Of a stretch of DNA of 64,000 nt, positions 34,998 through 44,847 are shown piece after piece; position 1 is the stretch's first letter, and each line of letters opens with the position of its first letter. Source of the DNA: Robiginitomaculum sp. GTDB lineage: Bacteria > Pseudomonadota > Alphaproteobacteria > Caulobacterales > Maricaulaceae. Location: NCBI GenBank assembly GCA_030949705.1, contig JAUZSF010000017.1, positions 62,001 through 126,000 on the forward strand. Direction: 5' to 3'. The translations under genes and the position numbers were made by a program. The notes under the pieces were generated by a model, which did not search any database, had not been told where the DNA came from, and saw only the letters and a program-made list of their open reading frames with translations.

Positions 34998-35633
34998 ATG
35001 AAAACCCGTGATCGCATTTTGCAGACCAGCCTGGCGCTCTTTAATGAAGAAGGCGAAGCCAGCCAGTCCGCCGTCGATATCGCCAATGCACTGGAGATGT
35101 CACCGGGCAATCTGTATTACCATTTCAAGGGCAAGGATGCGATTATCCGGGCCTTGTATGATAATTTTGAACACGAAATGCGGATCATCCTGCGCGGCTC
35201 CCGTGGGCGTATCACCTCGATTGAAGACAACTGGGTCTATACGTATATTATCCTCGAAGAAATTTTCGACTTTCGCTTCTTTTACCGTAACTTAGGTGAA
35301 TTACTGGCCCGTTATCCTGATCTGGCGGTACGCTTTCGCGCTCTGCTGGCCGAAAAACGACAAACCGTTCATACCCTTTTGAGCGATTTGAACAAACGCG
35401 ATGTTCTGTTTCTTGGACCGCGCATGGCCGCTGTCATCACCGACCAAATCCTGTCTGCCCTGACCTTCTGGCTCAGCCTTGACTTTATCGAAGGTAAGCA
35501 CACCGAACCCAGCGTCCTGATTCACAAAACCGTGTTTTCCATCATGTCTCTGGTCGCCCCCCATATGGGGAAGGATGGCTTTGATATCATGCAGGCCATG
35601 ATGGCCTATTACGACAAAATGGTGGGACAGTAA
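34998..35633 (+). CDS. phaD: TetR-family regulator, PhaD-like
   Basis: 211 residues. The N-terminal helix-turn-helix is of TetR type: RDRILQTSLALFNEEGEASQSAVDIANALEMSPGNLYYHFKGKDAI split across residues 4-50. The remainder is a helical ligand domain (IILEEIFDFRFFYRNLGELL). In Pseudomonas PhaD activates the pha operons in response to a CoA intermediate. The location divergent from class II phaC and next to phaF supports the name. Confidence 0.85.
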   Translation: MKTRDRILQTSLALFNEEGEASQSAVDIANALEMSPGNLYYHFKGKDAIIRALYDNFEHEMRIILRGSRGRITSIEDNWVYTYIILEEIFDFRFFYRNLGELLARYPDLAVRFRALLAEKRQTVHTLLSDLNKRDVLFLGPRMAAVITDQILSALTFWLSLDFIEGKHTEPSVLIHKTVFSIMSLVAPHMGKDGFDIMQAMMAYYDKMVGQ

Positions 35634-35671
35634 GCAGGAGGCCAAAGGCCCCCTGCCACCATTCACTGGCC

Positions 35672-36394
35672 TTAGGCTGCTTTAGAAGCATTATCCACAG
35701 GCTTGTCAGCCGCTTCGGGGGCTGCCTTTTTGGCCACGGCTTTTTTAGGAGCCGCCGCTTTCTTGGCCACAGACTTTTTGGGAGCTGCCTTTTTAGCCGC
35801 TGGCTTTTTCGCCGCCCGCTTCTTGGGGGCTGCCTTTTTAGCTGCCGTTTTGGGCGCATTGGCCTTGGCAATGGCTTCGATTTCACCGGTCAGTTGAGCC
35901 AGACGGTCCGCAACACTTTTGTCGGCAGCCTTGGCTTTGGAAGCAATGGTATCGTTGCGCAGCGCTTCGATCTCTTCTTCCAGACGATCAATTTTGGCGT
36001 GCAGTGCATCAACCTTGCTGCTCTTTTTGCCAAAGCCCAAAATCTTCCGCATACGCGCCATGCGATCTTCCAGACGCTCACGTTGTTTTTGGGTGATGCG
36101 ATTGGCAACACTGGCCACCTTGGTTACCCGTTCACTGGCTTTATTGAGGCGTTCATTGGAGGAAAGACGGTTCAAAACGTCCCCCTCAATGGCTTCGCCG
36201 CGTTTGACCAGATCATCAAAAAACTCACTGGTGCCGGCATTCAGCTTCAAAGCACCATCGCGGGCTTCGCTATAGGCACGGCCATAGGCACCCACGCCAG
36301 CCAGCCAGATTTTGTGAGCAACATCCTTGCCCTGGGCTTCGATTTGCGCGCCGATTTTGGCCGCCGCCGCTTTTTTGGTCTTTGTCATGTTCAT
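35672..36394 (-). CDS. phaF: PhaF-type phasin with histone-like tail
   Basis: 240 residues. The first half is a phasin domain (KIWLAGVGAYGRAYSEARDG, FDDLVKRGEAIEG), followed by a coiled-coil leucine-zipper-like stretch (VDALHAKIDRLEEEIEALR). The last 70 residues are Lys/Ala/Pro repeats (AAKKAAPKK units) like histone H1. PhaF of Pseudomonas binds granules through the first part and DNA through the second, sharing granules between daughter cells. It is convergent with phaD. Two ATGs (36394, 36388) follow GGAGAC; the second has better spacing. No separate PhaI gene is seen. Confidence 0.88.
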   Translation of the reverse strand: MNMTKTKKAAAAKIGAQIEAQGKDVAHKIWLAGVGAYGRAYSEARDGALKLNAGTSEFFDDLVKRGEAIEGDVLNRLSSNERLNKASERVTKVASVANRITQKQRERLEDRMARMRKILGFGKKSSKVDALHAKIDRLEEEIEALRNDTIASKAKAADKSVADRLAQLTGEIEAIAKANAPKTAAKKAAPKKRAAKKPAAKKAAPKKSVAKKAAAPKKAVAKKAAPEAADKPVDNASKAA

Positions 36395-36692
36395 GTCTCC
36401 ATTGTGTTTTCAGGCCCATGGCCCAAAAGAAAAACTGTTGATGAGACCGGTTTAGCGACAAATTTTAGAAACCGCATACTAATCCACATTCACAAGGCAT
36501 CATGCCTAAAAAAGCCTTAGGGAAAGAGCATCGTTTTTTATAATATTATAATATTATTTGTATAAATTCATTATAAACAACTAAATAATTGCATTTACAT
36601 GCATTATCAAGAATTTGAAACTTACCTGCCTATAACCGCATTGTAATTTTATTTCGTACGATTGTGCGACAACAGAACAAAGCGGGGATCAT
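36395..36692. other. AT-rich intergenic region upstream of the Tad cluster
   Basis: 298 bases between divergent phaF and cpaB. 36530-36660 is very AT-rich, with a TAATATTATAATATTA run. No pilin-sized ORF is present here, although an flp gene is commonly found just upstream of cpa genes. Confidence 0.55.
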
Positions 36693-37634
36693 ATGCGTTT
36701 CATGACCATTATCAGCATAGGTGCATCGGCGCTATTGGGAATACTGGCCGTATTTCTGGTCCGCAGCATGATCAATAATGCCGAAACCTCTGGCGCTGCC
36801 CAGGATAATGCCAAAACCGTGCAAACCGTGCCCATTGTGGTGGCCGCCCGCGAAATTGGTTTTGGCGATGCGTTAAAGGCCAATCATTTAAAACTGGTCC
36901 CCTGGCCAGAGGACAGCGTTCCCAAAGGCGCATTTACCTCGCTGGAGCCTTTCAAGGAAAATAACAAGACCTGGCGTTCGGCCCTGGTGCGCATGGCCAA
37001 AAACGAACCGGTATTGGCGTTCAAGGTCTCCGGCGAAGGGCAACGTCAATCGCTCTCTTTGCAAATCGGCGTCAATATGCGTGCTTTTGCCATCCGGACC
37101 AATCAGGCCAGCGGCGTTGGTGGATTTATTTTGCCCGGCGACAGTGTCGATGTGGTGCTGGTTCGCAAACTGGGTGGCGAAGTTACCCGCACCGACAAAC
37201 GCGTGTCCGATCTGATTGTACAAAATGTCCGGGTATTGGGTGTCGACCAGAATGCCGATGCCACTTCGGAAAAAACCCGCGTTGCCAAAACCGTTACCGT
37301 CGAGGTCAGCGCCCGGGATGCCCAGCGCCTGGCCCTGGCCGCAGATCTTGGGGATCTGAGCCTGACCCTGCGCCGCGCCGGCTCGGAGACCACTACCCAG
37401 GCCCGCCAGGTGACCATTGCGGATTTGCGCGGCTCCTCGGCATCACACCGGGTGCGCCGCGTCACAAAGATCAGGCACAAAGCCTATCCCAGCACGGCGC
37501 AAGTCGCCGTCATTCGCCCCAAAAAGCGCGAAATGGTGCGCGTTCTGCGCGCTCCGGACCACCAGTATGACCGCGAAGAGGCAAAAACCTTTGCCCGCCT
37601 GGAAGACAATCTCGATGGGGGATTACAGCCATGA
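36693..37634 (+). CDS. cpaB: Flp pilus assembly protein CpaB/RcpC
   Basis: 313 residues. One N-terminal membrane anchor (ISIGASALLGILAVFLVRSM), then a SAF/CpaB domain (VPIVVAAREIGFGDALKANHLKLVPWP) and the RcpC domain (RAFAIRTNQASGVGGFILPGDSVDVVLV). It acts in the periplasm with the secretin. GGGGATC before the ATG. It overlaps cpaC by 4 bases and is the first gene of the Tad/Cpa operon. Confidence 0.92.
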   Translation: MRFMTIISIGASALLGILAVFLVRSMINNAETSGAAQDNAKTVQTVPIVVAAREIGFGDALKANHLKLVPWPEDSVPKGAFTSLEPFKENNKTWRSALVRMAKNEPVLAFKVSGEGQRQSLSLQIGVNMRAFAIRTNQASGVGGFILPGDSVDVVLVRKLGGEVTRTDKRVSDLIVQNVRVLGVDQNADATSEKTRVAKTVTVEVSARDAQRLALAADLGDLSLTLRRAGSETTTQARQVTIADLRGSSASHRVRRVTKIRHKAYPSTAQVAVIRPKKREMVRVLRAPDHQYDREEAKTFARLEDNLDGGLQP

Positions 37635-39010
37635 CCATGAATAATATCAGCCAGTTTGCGGCTATGGTGATTGGCGTGTTTTCCCTCTGGGTTTCGCCCT
37701 CCCTGGCCCAGGTCCACGCCATAGAGACCGGTAATTACAACGATTCCTATATTTCCGTGCCGGTTTCAAAATCTACGGTGCTGCGCACCAAAACCAGCTT
37801 TGCCACCATGGTGGTCTCGCGGCCCAAGATTGCCGATGTGTCCCCCATGACGGATCACACCTTCTATTTGCAGGGCAAATCCATCGGCGCCACCAATGTG
37901 TTGCTGTATGACAAAAAACGCCGTCTGGTAGACATTGTCGAAGTGCGTGTCGGGCATGATATTGCCAGCCTGCAACGGGATCTGGAACTGGTTCTGCCCG
38001 GCGAAAAGATCAAGGCCTATGCCGCCGCCTTTGGCGTCTATCTTTCCGGCACCGCCTCCAGCGCCCCGGTGGCCGAGCGCGCCGCCGAGCTGGCCGAACG
38101 TTATGCCCCCAAGGCAGTGACCAACGGCATCAGTATTTCCGGCAAGCAACAGGTGTTACTGGAAGTGCGCTTTATCGAGGCTTCACGCTCGGCCATCAAG
38201 GAAATGGGCCTGGGCTCGCTGATCCAGAAAGTTGGCAAGTTCTCCTTTTCCACCAGCGCCACATTGGTGGGCGGCATGGCGGCCAATACCAATGGCTCGA
38301 TCAACACCTCCATCGGCAGCACCAATGTTGATATGTACCTCAACGCCCTGGAAGAAAAGGGCATTATTCGCACCCTGGCCCAGCCGAACCTGATCGCCCT
38401 TTCCGGCGATACGGCAAGCTTTCTGGCTGGGGGCGAATTTCCCTTCCCCGTGGCCAATCGCAACGACAATATCAGCATCGAATTTCGACAGTTCGGCATC
38501 GGCCTGGCCTTTACCCCTACGGTACTTGGTGATGGGGTGATCAATCTGAAGGTTATCCCCGAAGTCAGCCAGCTGGACCAGCGTAATTCCATTCGCATCA
38601 AAGGCGTGGAAATCCCCTCCCTGACGGTGCGCCGCGCAGACACCACGGTGGAGTTGCGCGACGGGCAAAGCTTTGCCATCGCCGGCATGTACCAGTCCGC
38701 CTATACCAATATGGCGCGCCAGACCCCCTGGCTGGGCGATGTGCCGGTCCTTGGTGCGCTGTTTCGTTCCACCCGATTTCAGAAAAACGAGACCGAACTG
38801 GTGATCCTGATCACCCCGCATCTGGTCCTGCCGGTGGACGACATCAATGAGTTGAAAACCCCGCTTAGCAACACCCCCGAACCCGGTGAGGGCGAATTAT
38901 TCCTGCAAGGGAAAACCCGTGGTCACCACGCGCCCTCACCGGACCCCCACAGCACCCCTTCGGCCAAGCGGGCCTTTCCCCGCCAATTGGCTCAAATCGA
39001 GGAGAAATAA
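37631..39010 (+). CDS. cpaC: Tad/Cpa secretin
   Basis: 459 residues with a signal peptide ending in SLAQ. An N-terminal pilus-assembly domain (VSRPKIADVSPMTDHTFYLQGKSIGATNV) is followed by a BON-like part and the secretin domain (LLEVRFIEASRSAIKEMGLG, ALSGDTASFLAGGEFPFPV, VELRDGQSFAIAGM, VPVLGALFRSTRF). It forms the outer-membrane channel of the Tad system. It overlaps cpaB and is followed 1 base later by the small lipoprotein gene. Confidence 0.94.
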   Translation: MTMNNISQFAAMVIGVFSLWVSPSLAQVHAIETGNYNDSYISVPVSKSTVLRTKTSFATMVVSRPKIADVSPMTDHTFYLQGKSIGATNVLLYDKKRRLVDIVEVRVGHDIASLQRDLELVLPGEKIKAYAAAFGVYLSGTASSAPVAERAAELAERYAPKAVTNGISISGKQQVLLEVRFIEASRSAIKEMGLGSLIQKVGKFSFSTSATLVGGMAANTNGSINTSIGSTNVDMYLNALEEKGIIRTLAQPNLIALSGDTASFLAGGEFPFPVANRNDNISIEFRQFGIGLAFTPTVLGDGVINLKVIPEVSQLDQRNSIRIKGVEIPSLTVRRADTTVELRDGQSFAIAGMYQSAYTNMARQTPWLGDVPVLGALFRSTRFQKNETELVILITPHLVLPVDDINELKTPLSNTPEPGEGELFLQGKTRGHHAPSPDPHSTPSAKRAFPRQLAQIEEK

Positions 39011-39011
39011 G

Positions 39012-39254
39012 ATGAAAGCCTTTCGCCATATCGGCCCTGCCCTCGTCCTATTGTCTCTGGTCGCCTGTACCAGCACCCCATCAGATATGGGGGCCCATTC
39101 GGCGGTGGCCGCCAATGTCCGCACGCACACCCTGGCCACGGGGGCACTGTCCGCCTCCACTGCCCGCATGACGCTGGCCATCCGTAAATACAACAAGAAT
39201 GAAATTGAACCACCAGTGAATATGCAAACCACCGACTCGGTTAGCGCAAATTAG
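39012..39254 (+). CDS. Small lipoprotein in the CpaD position
   Basis: 80 residues with the lipobox LSLVAC; start ATG at 39012 behind GAGGAG. After the anchor it is a short Ala/Thr-rich region, with no domain I recognise. In other Tad clusters the gene between secretin and CpaE encodes CpaD, a lipoprotein of about 200 residues. This one is far shorter and could be a reduced equivalent or an unrelated lipoprotein acting on the secretin. Context only. Confidence 0.75.
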   Translation: MKAFRHIGPALVLLSLVACTSTPSDMGAHSAVAANVRTHTLATGALSASTARMTLAIRKYNKNEIEPPVNMQTTDSVSAN

Positions 39255-39262
39255 GTCCCAGC

Positions 39263-40471
39263 ATGTCCAATTCTTCTTCCCTTTCCATCCCCCGATCCAC
39301 ACCGGCTATCCACATATTGGCGGTGCTGGGATCCAGCAAAGCCGCGGTGCAGGCCGCGGTGCAGGGGGAAAGCCGTTTTACACTGGAAGCCCACGAGGCC
39401 AGCCAGTGCACCCGTTTGCCGTGGCAGGCAGAGCGTCAGCCCGATCTTGTTCTTCTGGAGCCCCCAACCGGGGAACAAGATCGGCTGACCGTCTGGCTGA
39501 AAGAACTGGCGGTGCTGAGCCCGCAAACCCCCGTTCTGGTGATTGGCGAACTGCTGTCTGTTTCCGCGGTGCAGGCCCTGTTGGCCCTGCGTTCCACCAA
39601 CATGGTTTCCCTGCCATTTTGCCACAAAACCTTTCTGGATCAGATCCGCAACGTTATGCACAGCGAGCCTGCTACCGCTTCGGGGGCGCAATGCTGGTCA
39701 TTCATGTCGGCGGTTGGTGGCGCCGGCGCCACCACCCTGGCCATTGAAACCGCTATGCAATTACAGGCGACCAGCGGCGCAAACAAAAAAATTGCCCTGA
39801 TTGATCTGAACTTTGTCGATGGCGCCTGTGCCGCCTATCTGGATGTGCCCGCCAATTTACGCCTTGGCGATGTGGCCGATGATCCGGACCGTATTGACGA
39901 AGCGCTGATCGACGCCTTTGCCTCGCCCCATGCCTGTGGCTTTGATGTGCTGGCGGCGGCGCGTAACCCCCTTGGGTTTCAGGATATTAACGCCCAAAGC
40001 ATTGGCCAGTTACTGGATGTTTGCTGCACCCTTTATGACCACGTCATCATTGATATGTCGCGCTGGATGCAGGACTGGACCATGGATGTGATCGGTGGCT
40101 CTGATGCGCTGGTGCTGGTCTCCGAACTGACGGTTCCGGCCCTGCATGCGGCGCGCGATCTGGCCCTGAATATTGAATCCGCGGTGCCTCATAATGCCGA
40201 CCGCCTGCACCTGATCCTGAACCGCATGTCCAAACGGGTGTTTGGGCATTCCATATCCATGGCAGATGCGCAAAAGGCACTCGGCAGAAAGGCCACGGGT
40301 TCCATCAGTTCCGATTGGGATGGCGCCGCCCAGGCCGTCAATTATGGTCTGCCCATTGGTCAGGCCAGCCCCAAAAGCAGAATTTCCAAAGACATTCGGG
40401 CCCTGATCAAGGCGCTGGATCCCAAAACCCGCAAAGGCAGCGCACCGGCCCGTGCCAGTATGGCATCGTAA
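39263..40471 (+). CDS. cpaE: CpaE/TadZ, pilus localisation ATPase-like protein
   Basis: 402 residues. A degenerate receiver-like N-terminal domain (about 10-130) is followed by a ParA/MinD-type ATPase domain. The Walker A site reads SAVGGAGATTLA without the usual lysine, as in many CpaE proteins. IDLNFVDGACAAYLD and IIDMSRWMQDWT follow. CpaE/TadZ places the pilus machine at the pole. The stop overlaps the next start (TAATG). Confidence 0.88.
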   Translation: MSNSSSLSIPRSTPAIHILAVLGSSKAAVQAAVQGESRFTLEAHEASQCTRLPWQAERQPDLVLLEPPTGEQDRLTVWLKELAVLSPQTPVLVIGELLSVSAVQALLALRSTNMVSLPFCHKTFLDQIRNVMHSEPATASGAQCWSFMSAVGGAGATTLAIETAMQLQATSGANKKIALIDLNFVDGACAAYLDVPANLRLGDVADDPDRIDEALIDAFASPHACGFDVLAAARNPLGFQDINAQSIGQLLDVCCTLYDHVIIDMSRWMQDWTMDVIGGSDALVLVSELTVPALHAARDLALNIESAVPHNADRLHLILNRMSKRVFGHSISMADAQKALGRKATGSISSDWDGAAQAVNYGLPIGQASPKSRISKDIRALIKALDPKTRKGSAPARASMAS

Positions 40472-41928
40472 TGGGACGTTTTTCACGAAACAGAGCCGCC
40501 CCTGTGGACACTGCCCGGGTAATGCCAACCTTGGCCCCGTCAGCCCAGATCGCCACGCCCCCCAAGGCTGATGGTGGCGAGACGACGCGCAAAAGTACCC
40601 CGGACAAAAAAGCCAACCCCGGCAAGGTGCAAAATGACCTTTTGACGGCCAAATTGCGCATTCATTCCAAGCTGATCGACGAGATTGATCTTAGCGATCT
40701 GGACAAGCTGGACGATGAGGCTCTGCGCAAACAAGTGCACGCCCTGGTCGCCGAAATCGTGCGCGAAGAGCGCCTGACCATGAATGCCGCCGAAGTGGTC
40801 AACTTTGCCAATGCGGTATTTGATGAAATGACCGGCCTTGGCCCGATCGAGCCGCTTTTGCAGGACGACAGCATTTGCGACATCCTGATTAATGGTCCCA
40901 AACAGGTTTATATTGAACGCCATGGCGAGCTGGAGCTGGCCCCGGTCAGCTTTGCCGATGATGACCATTTATTGCGCATCATCAATCGCATTGTGGCCCA
41001 GGTCGGGCGGCGGGTGGACGAATCCCACCCCATGGTCGATGCGCGCCTGCCCGATGGTTCGCGCTTTAATGCCGCCATCGCCCCCATTGCGGTGGACGGG
41101 CCGCTGGTCTCGATCCGTAAATTCTCCAAACAGCCTTTGACCATTGAAAAACTGGTGGCCTTTGGCGCCATGCCCGCCTGCGTTGCCGAATTCTTGCAAG
41201 GAGCCGTGGCGGCCCGGGTCACCACGGTCATTTCCGGCGGCACGGGCTCGGGCAAAACCACTTTGCTGAACGCATTATCATCCGCCATCAGCCATAAAGA
41301 ACGCCTGATCACCATCGAAGACGCCGCCGAATTGCAATTGCAACAACCCCATGTGGCGCGCATGGAAACCCGCCCCCCCCCAATGTGGAAGGCAATGGCG
41401 AGATCAAACAACGCGAATGCGTTAAAAACGCCCTGCGCATGCGCCCGGACCGGGTAATTTTGGGCGAGGTGCGCGGCGAAGAAGCCTTTGACATGCTGCA
41501 GGCCATGAATACCGGCCATGAAGGCTCGATGGCCACCATCCACGCCAACACCCCCCCGCGATGCCATTACCCGGCTGGAACAAATGGTCGCCATGGGCGG
41601 CATGAACATTTCCGAAGACGCGGTGCGCGGCCAGATCGCCTCGGCCATCGGTTTGATTGTCCAGGCCACGCGTCTGGCCGATGGACAGCGCAAGGTGGTT
41701 TCGGTCACCGAAGTCACCGGCATGGAAAGCAATGTCATCCAGATGCAGGAAATTTTTCACTTTGAACGCACCGGCACCGGCCCGGACGGCGAAGTGCTGG
41801 GCCAGCACCGCGCCACTGGTTTGCGTCCCAAATGCCTGGATGAAATGCTGACCCGGGGTCTGCATTTTGATACCCACTGGTTTGACCCGGCACGGGATTT
41901 AAACCGGGAGCAACCGGATGAGCTCTGA
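40471..41928 (+). CDS. cpaF: CpaF/TadA secretion ATPase, two frameshifts
   Basis: About 484 residues after correction. The hexameric ATPase drives pilus assembly on the cytoplasmic face. Seen in order: [33 protein letters not shown], the Walker [16 protein letters not shown], then [31 protein letters not shown] and [14 protein letters not shown]. The frame breaks in a C9 run (41373-41381, two extra C relative to the RPPN motif) and in a C7 run (41551-41557, one extra C). All motifs are present across the joints, so I treat the gene as intact. It overlaps tadB by 11 bases. Confidence 0.92.
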
Positions 41929-42868
41929 GATCGTCTATGTGCTGATTTTCGGTTCCGGCTTTTTGGCGGTGCAGGCTATTTTTGGGCTGGTGCGCAGCGC
42001 CCGGTCCAGCCGGGTGGTCAACCAGCGCCTGCGGGTTGAGGCCCGGGCCGGGTCCGGCACCGAAGCCTTGCAAATCATGCGAAAATCCCGCGGTCTGAAC
42101 GAAAGCGGCGATTTTGCCATGGCACTGCACTGGTTCAACACGTTGGTAACCCGATCCGGCCTGCCCTTTCGGGCTACCGAATGGGCAATCATCGCCGCCG
42201 CCCTGTTTTTGGTGGGAGCCGCCGGGGCATTTTTGATGACCCATTCCCTCATCATGGCCCTGATATCCAGCCTGTTTACCGGCCTGATCCTGCCACTTTT
42301 TTATCTGAAACGCCGCGCCGCCAAGCGCTCCAAACAAATCAGTTCGCAATTGACCAATGCACTGGAAATCATTGTACGCTCGCTCTCGGCCGGGCATCCG
42401 GTACCCAGCGCCGTGGCGCTGGTGGGCCGTGAAATGCCAGACCCGATCGGATCGGAATTTGGCATTGTTTCCTATGAAATTTCCTATGGTTCTTCGCTTT
42501 CTCAGGCGGTGGGCCGCCTGTCGGAACGGGTGGGCAATCCGGATATTGACCTTTTTGCCGCCACCGTACGCCTTCAGGAACGCACCGGCGGCAATCTGGC
42601 CGAGCTGTTATCGGTTATCGCCGACACGGTACGCGAGCGTCAGAAAATGCGCCTGAAAATCAATGCTGCCTCCTCCGAGGGGCGCGCCTCGGCCATGATC
42701 CTTACCTCCGCCCCCTTTATTGTAGCCGGAGTGTTGCAGGTCATGTCGCCCAGCTTTTATGGCGATGTCATCCACGAACGGGCCATCCATATTGGCCTGG
42801 CTGGCCTGTTTACCTGGATGGTGCTGGGTAATCTGGTGATGCGCAAAATGATCAATTTCAAGGTTTAG
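41918..42868 (+). CDS. tadB: TadB inner-membrane platform protein
   Basis: 316 residues. Four membrane helices (near 5-25, 85-125, 265-285, 295-313) enclose a T2SSF domain with LTNALEIIVRSLSAGHPVPSA and LFAATVRLQERTGGNLAELLSVIADTVRERQK. Together with TadC it forms the platform that the CpaF ATPase acts on. Its start lies inside the end of cpaF. Confidence 0.9.
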   Translation: MSSEIVYVLIFGSGFLAVQAIFGLVRSARSSRVVNQRLRVEARAGSGTEALQIMRKSRGLNESGDFAMALHWFNTLVTRSGLPFRATEWAIIAAALFLVGAAGAFLMTHSLIMALISSLFTGLILPLFYLKRRAAKRSKQISSQLTNALEIIVRSLSAGHPVPSAVALVGREMPDPIGSEFGIVSYEISYGSSLSQAVGRLSERVGNPDIDLFAATVRLQERTGGNLAELLSVIADTVRERQKMRLKINAASSEGRASAMILTSAPFIVAGVLQVMSPSFYGDVIHERAIHIGLAGLFTWMVLGNLVMRKMINFKV

Positions 42869-42878
42869 GGGCCCAAGC

Positions 42879-43812
42879 ATGCAAGCTTTATTTGCCGATC
42901 CGCTGATGATGGCCCTGATGATTGTAGGGGCCGCCCTTGGTCCCATACTGTTGGTGGGGGTGCAAAGCCTGGCCAACAAACGCGCCCGTCTGGCAGCGCG
43001 TCTGGCCAGTACCGGGCCCAAAAGCAAACCGGCCAGCACCAAGGCCCAGCGGCTTTCCTGGGTGCAGGGGCTGGGCCAGGTGGTTTCGCCCAAGGGCGAA
43101 AAGGCAAATTCCGCCATTCGCATGCGCCTGATGCATGCGGGCTATATCAACAAAAGCGCCCCCTATTGGTATTACGGTGCACGGTTGGTGTTTCTGGTCA
43201 GCGCACTGGTTCTCCTGATGGTGCTGTGGCCCTTTATTGGGGACCATGTGCCGCTTTCCGGCCCGCTGCCAGCGGCCATAGCGGTGGCGCTGATTGCCAA
43301 TATCGCCCCCGGTTTCTGGCTGGATCACCGACAGGGCCAATTGCAACAGGAATACCGCAATGGCTTTCCCGACATGATGGATTTGCTGGTCGCCTGTGTA
43401 CAGGCAGGTCTCAGCCTGGATGCGGGGATCGGTCGCGTTTCCCGAAGAGATCGGGCGGCGCTATCCCAATCTGAATACTCATCTGGGCATTATGAGCCTG
43501 GAATTGCGCGCCGGGCGCTCGCGCATTGAGGCGCTTTCCGGCTTTGCCGAACGCCTTGGCATGGACGAGGCCCGCGCCTTTGCCACCATGTTGCGCCAGT
43601 CCGAAGAAATGGGCACGTCGTTAAGCGCCACTTTACGCGTTTTTGCCGACGACATGCGTGAAAAACGCATGTTATACGCCGAAGAAAAAGCACTTTCCCT
43701 GCCTGCCAAACTGGTGGTGCCGCTGATCCTGTTTGTGTTCCCCTCGCTGCTGGGCGTCCTCATGCTGCCCGCCGGGGTGCGGCTTTATTCGGTGTTTTCG
43801 GGGATTAATTAG
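42879..43812 (+). CDS. tadC: TadC inner-membrane platform protein, one frameshift
   Basis: About 310 residues after correction. An N-terminal helix, then two central helices (LVFLVSALVLLMVLWPF, LPAAIAVALIANIAPGF) and a T2SSF domain: FPDMMDLLVACVQAGLSLDAGIGRVS, then EEIGRRYPNLNTHL and FATMLRQSEEMGTSLSATLRVF. The frame changes at a CCC at 43441-43443; one C fewer makes RVSEEIGRR continuous. It is the last gene of the Tad run and overlaps the sulfotransferase gene tail-to-tail. Confidence 0.88.
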
Positions 43813-44724
43813 GGGTCAGTCCCCGCTCGCCGCTCTTTAACCAACGCGCGCAGTCGGGGCCGAGTTTTTCCACCGCCAGGGCTTCATAGTCGGCGCAGTC
43901 TTGCGCGCTTAATAAATCATGCCAGCGGCCATTGGTGCCTTTGTTGATAAAGGTTTTGGCACCGCCTTTCCAGATGGCACCGCCAAGCGGTGAGCTTTTT
44001 TCTGCATGGGCTTTCATATAGTCAAAGCCGCAATGTTCGACAATTTTGTCCCAGGTGTTCGCATCAATGGGAATATCCAGAAAGGCCGCGATCTTGCGGA
44101 TCTGACCGGCATGTCGGCTTTGAGATCGTTAAAATGCATAAGCATTACATTGGGTAGATCGCGCACCGCCCACCAACTGGCAATATTGTCCCAGAACGGC
44201 CAGATCGGCCAGCCATCGCGTTCCAGCCATTCATGATAAAACCCGACCACATCCTTGGTCAGCGGGGCAAAGCGCTCAACCCCCGGCGGGCAGACGGCCG
44301 CCATTTGCTCGTAGATATCAGGCACATAATTTGACTGGTGGTTATAATAGCTCCACGCCACATCGCGGCCATCGCGGGCAATATAGATATATTTTGCTTT
44401 TGGCGAAAATTTCAGCGCGTCTACCGGCAAATGGGTTTTGATAAAACGCCGGTGGGTTTGCGCCTCCATATCGTCCAGTTTTTCCTTCCCCGAAGGCAGG
44501 CAGGAATCCAGCCAGGGGGACATTTCGGCAACGTTCAGCCCCCCTTGCCCGTTAAAAATCAACTGGCTTACGATCTGTTGTAACCAGGTAGTGCCCGCCT
44601 TGGCATAGGTGGCAATGATGATGTCGTCATCACGAAAGACGAAATCATTCCAGACGGTGGAGTCAAAATGGTTGTGAATCAGTTCTCGTTTTTTTTGCGG
44701 CCATGCGATGGCATTGTCTTTCAT
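43805..44724 (-). CDS. PAPS-dependent sulfotransferase, one frameshift
   Basis: About 306 residues after correction, starting at the ATG at 44724 behind GGGGGA. The 5' phosphosulfate-binding loop is TYAKAGTTWLQQ (41-47 core), and the 3'-phosphate-binding motif is YIARDGRDVAWSYYNHQ. The C-terminal PAPS loop of the family is partly kept in AIWKGGAKTFINKGTNGRW. It transfers sulfate from PAPS to a hydroxyl or amine; the substrate is unknown and could be a lipid or small metabolite. The frame breaks near 44106-44107, where one C appears to be missing; with it the text reads DMPGQIRKIAAFLDIP, the expected family sequence. Confidence 0.85.
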
Positions 44725-44847
44725 AGGCGTCCCCCTGCGTTTATATTGACAATAGCACACCCGCTCAGGAAAAAAACGCCATGCACTTCGACAAGTTCGG
44801 AACAAGCGTTTAAGCTGTACCAAATTCAAAAAATGAAGGAACTCCCC

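Noticed and set aside
41373-41557. Programmed frameshifting or phase variation in cpaF C-runs
   Set aside because: Two separate runs are affected, and the same type of indel is seen in unrelated housekeeping genes, so sequencing error is simpler.
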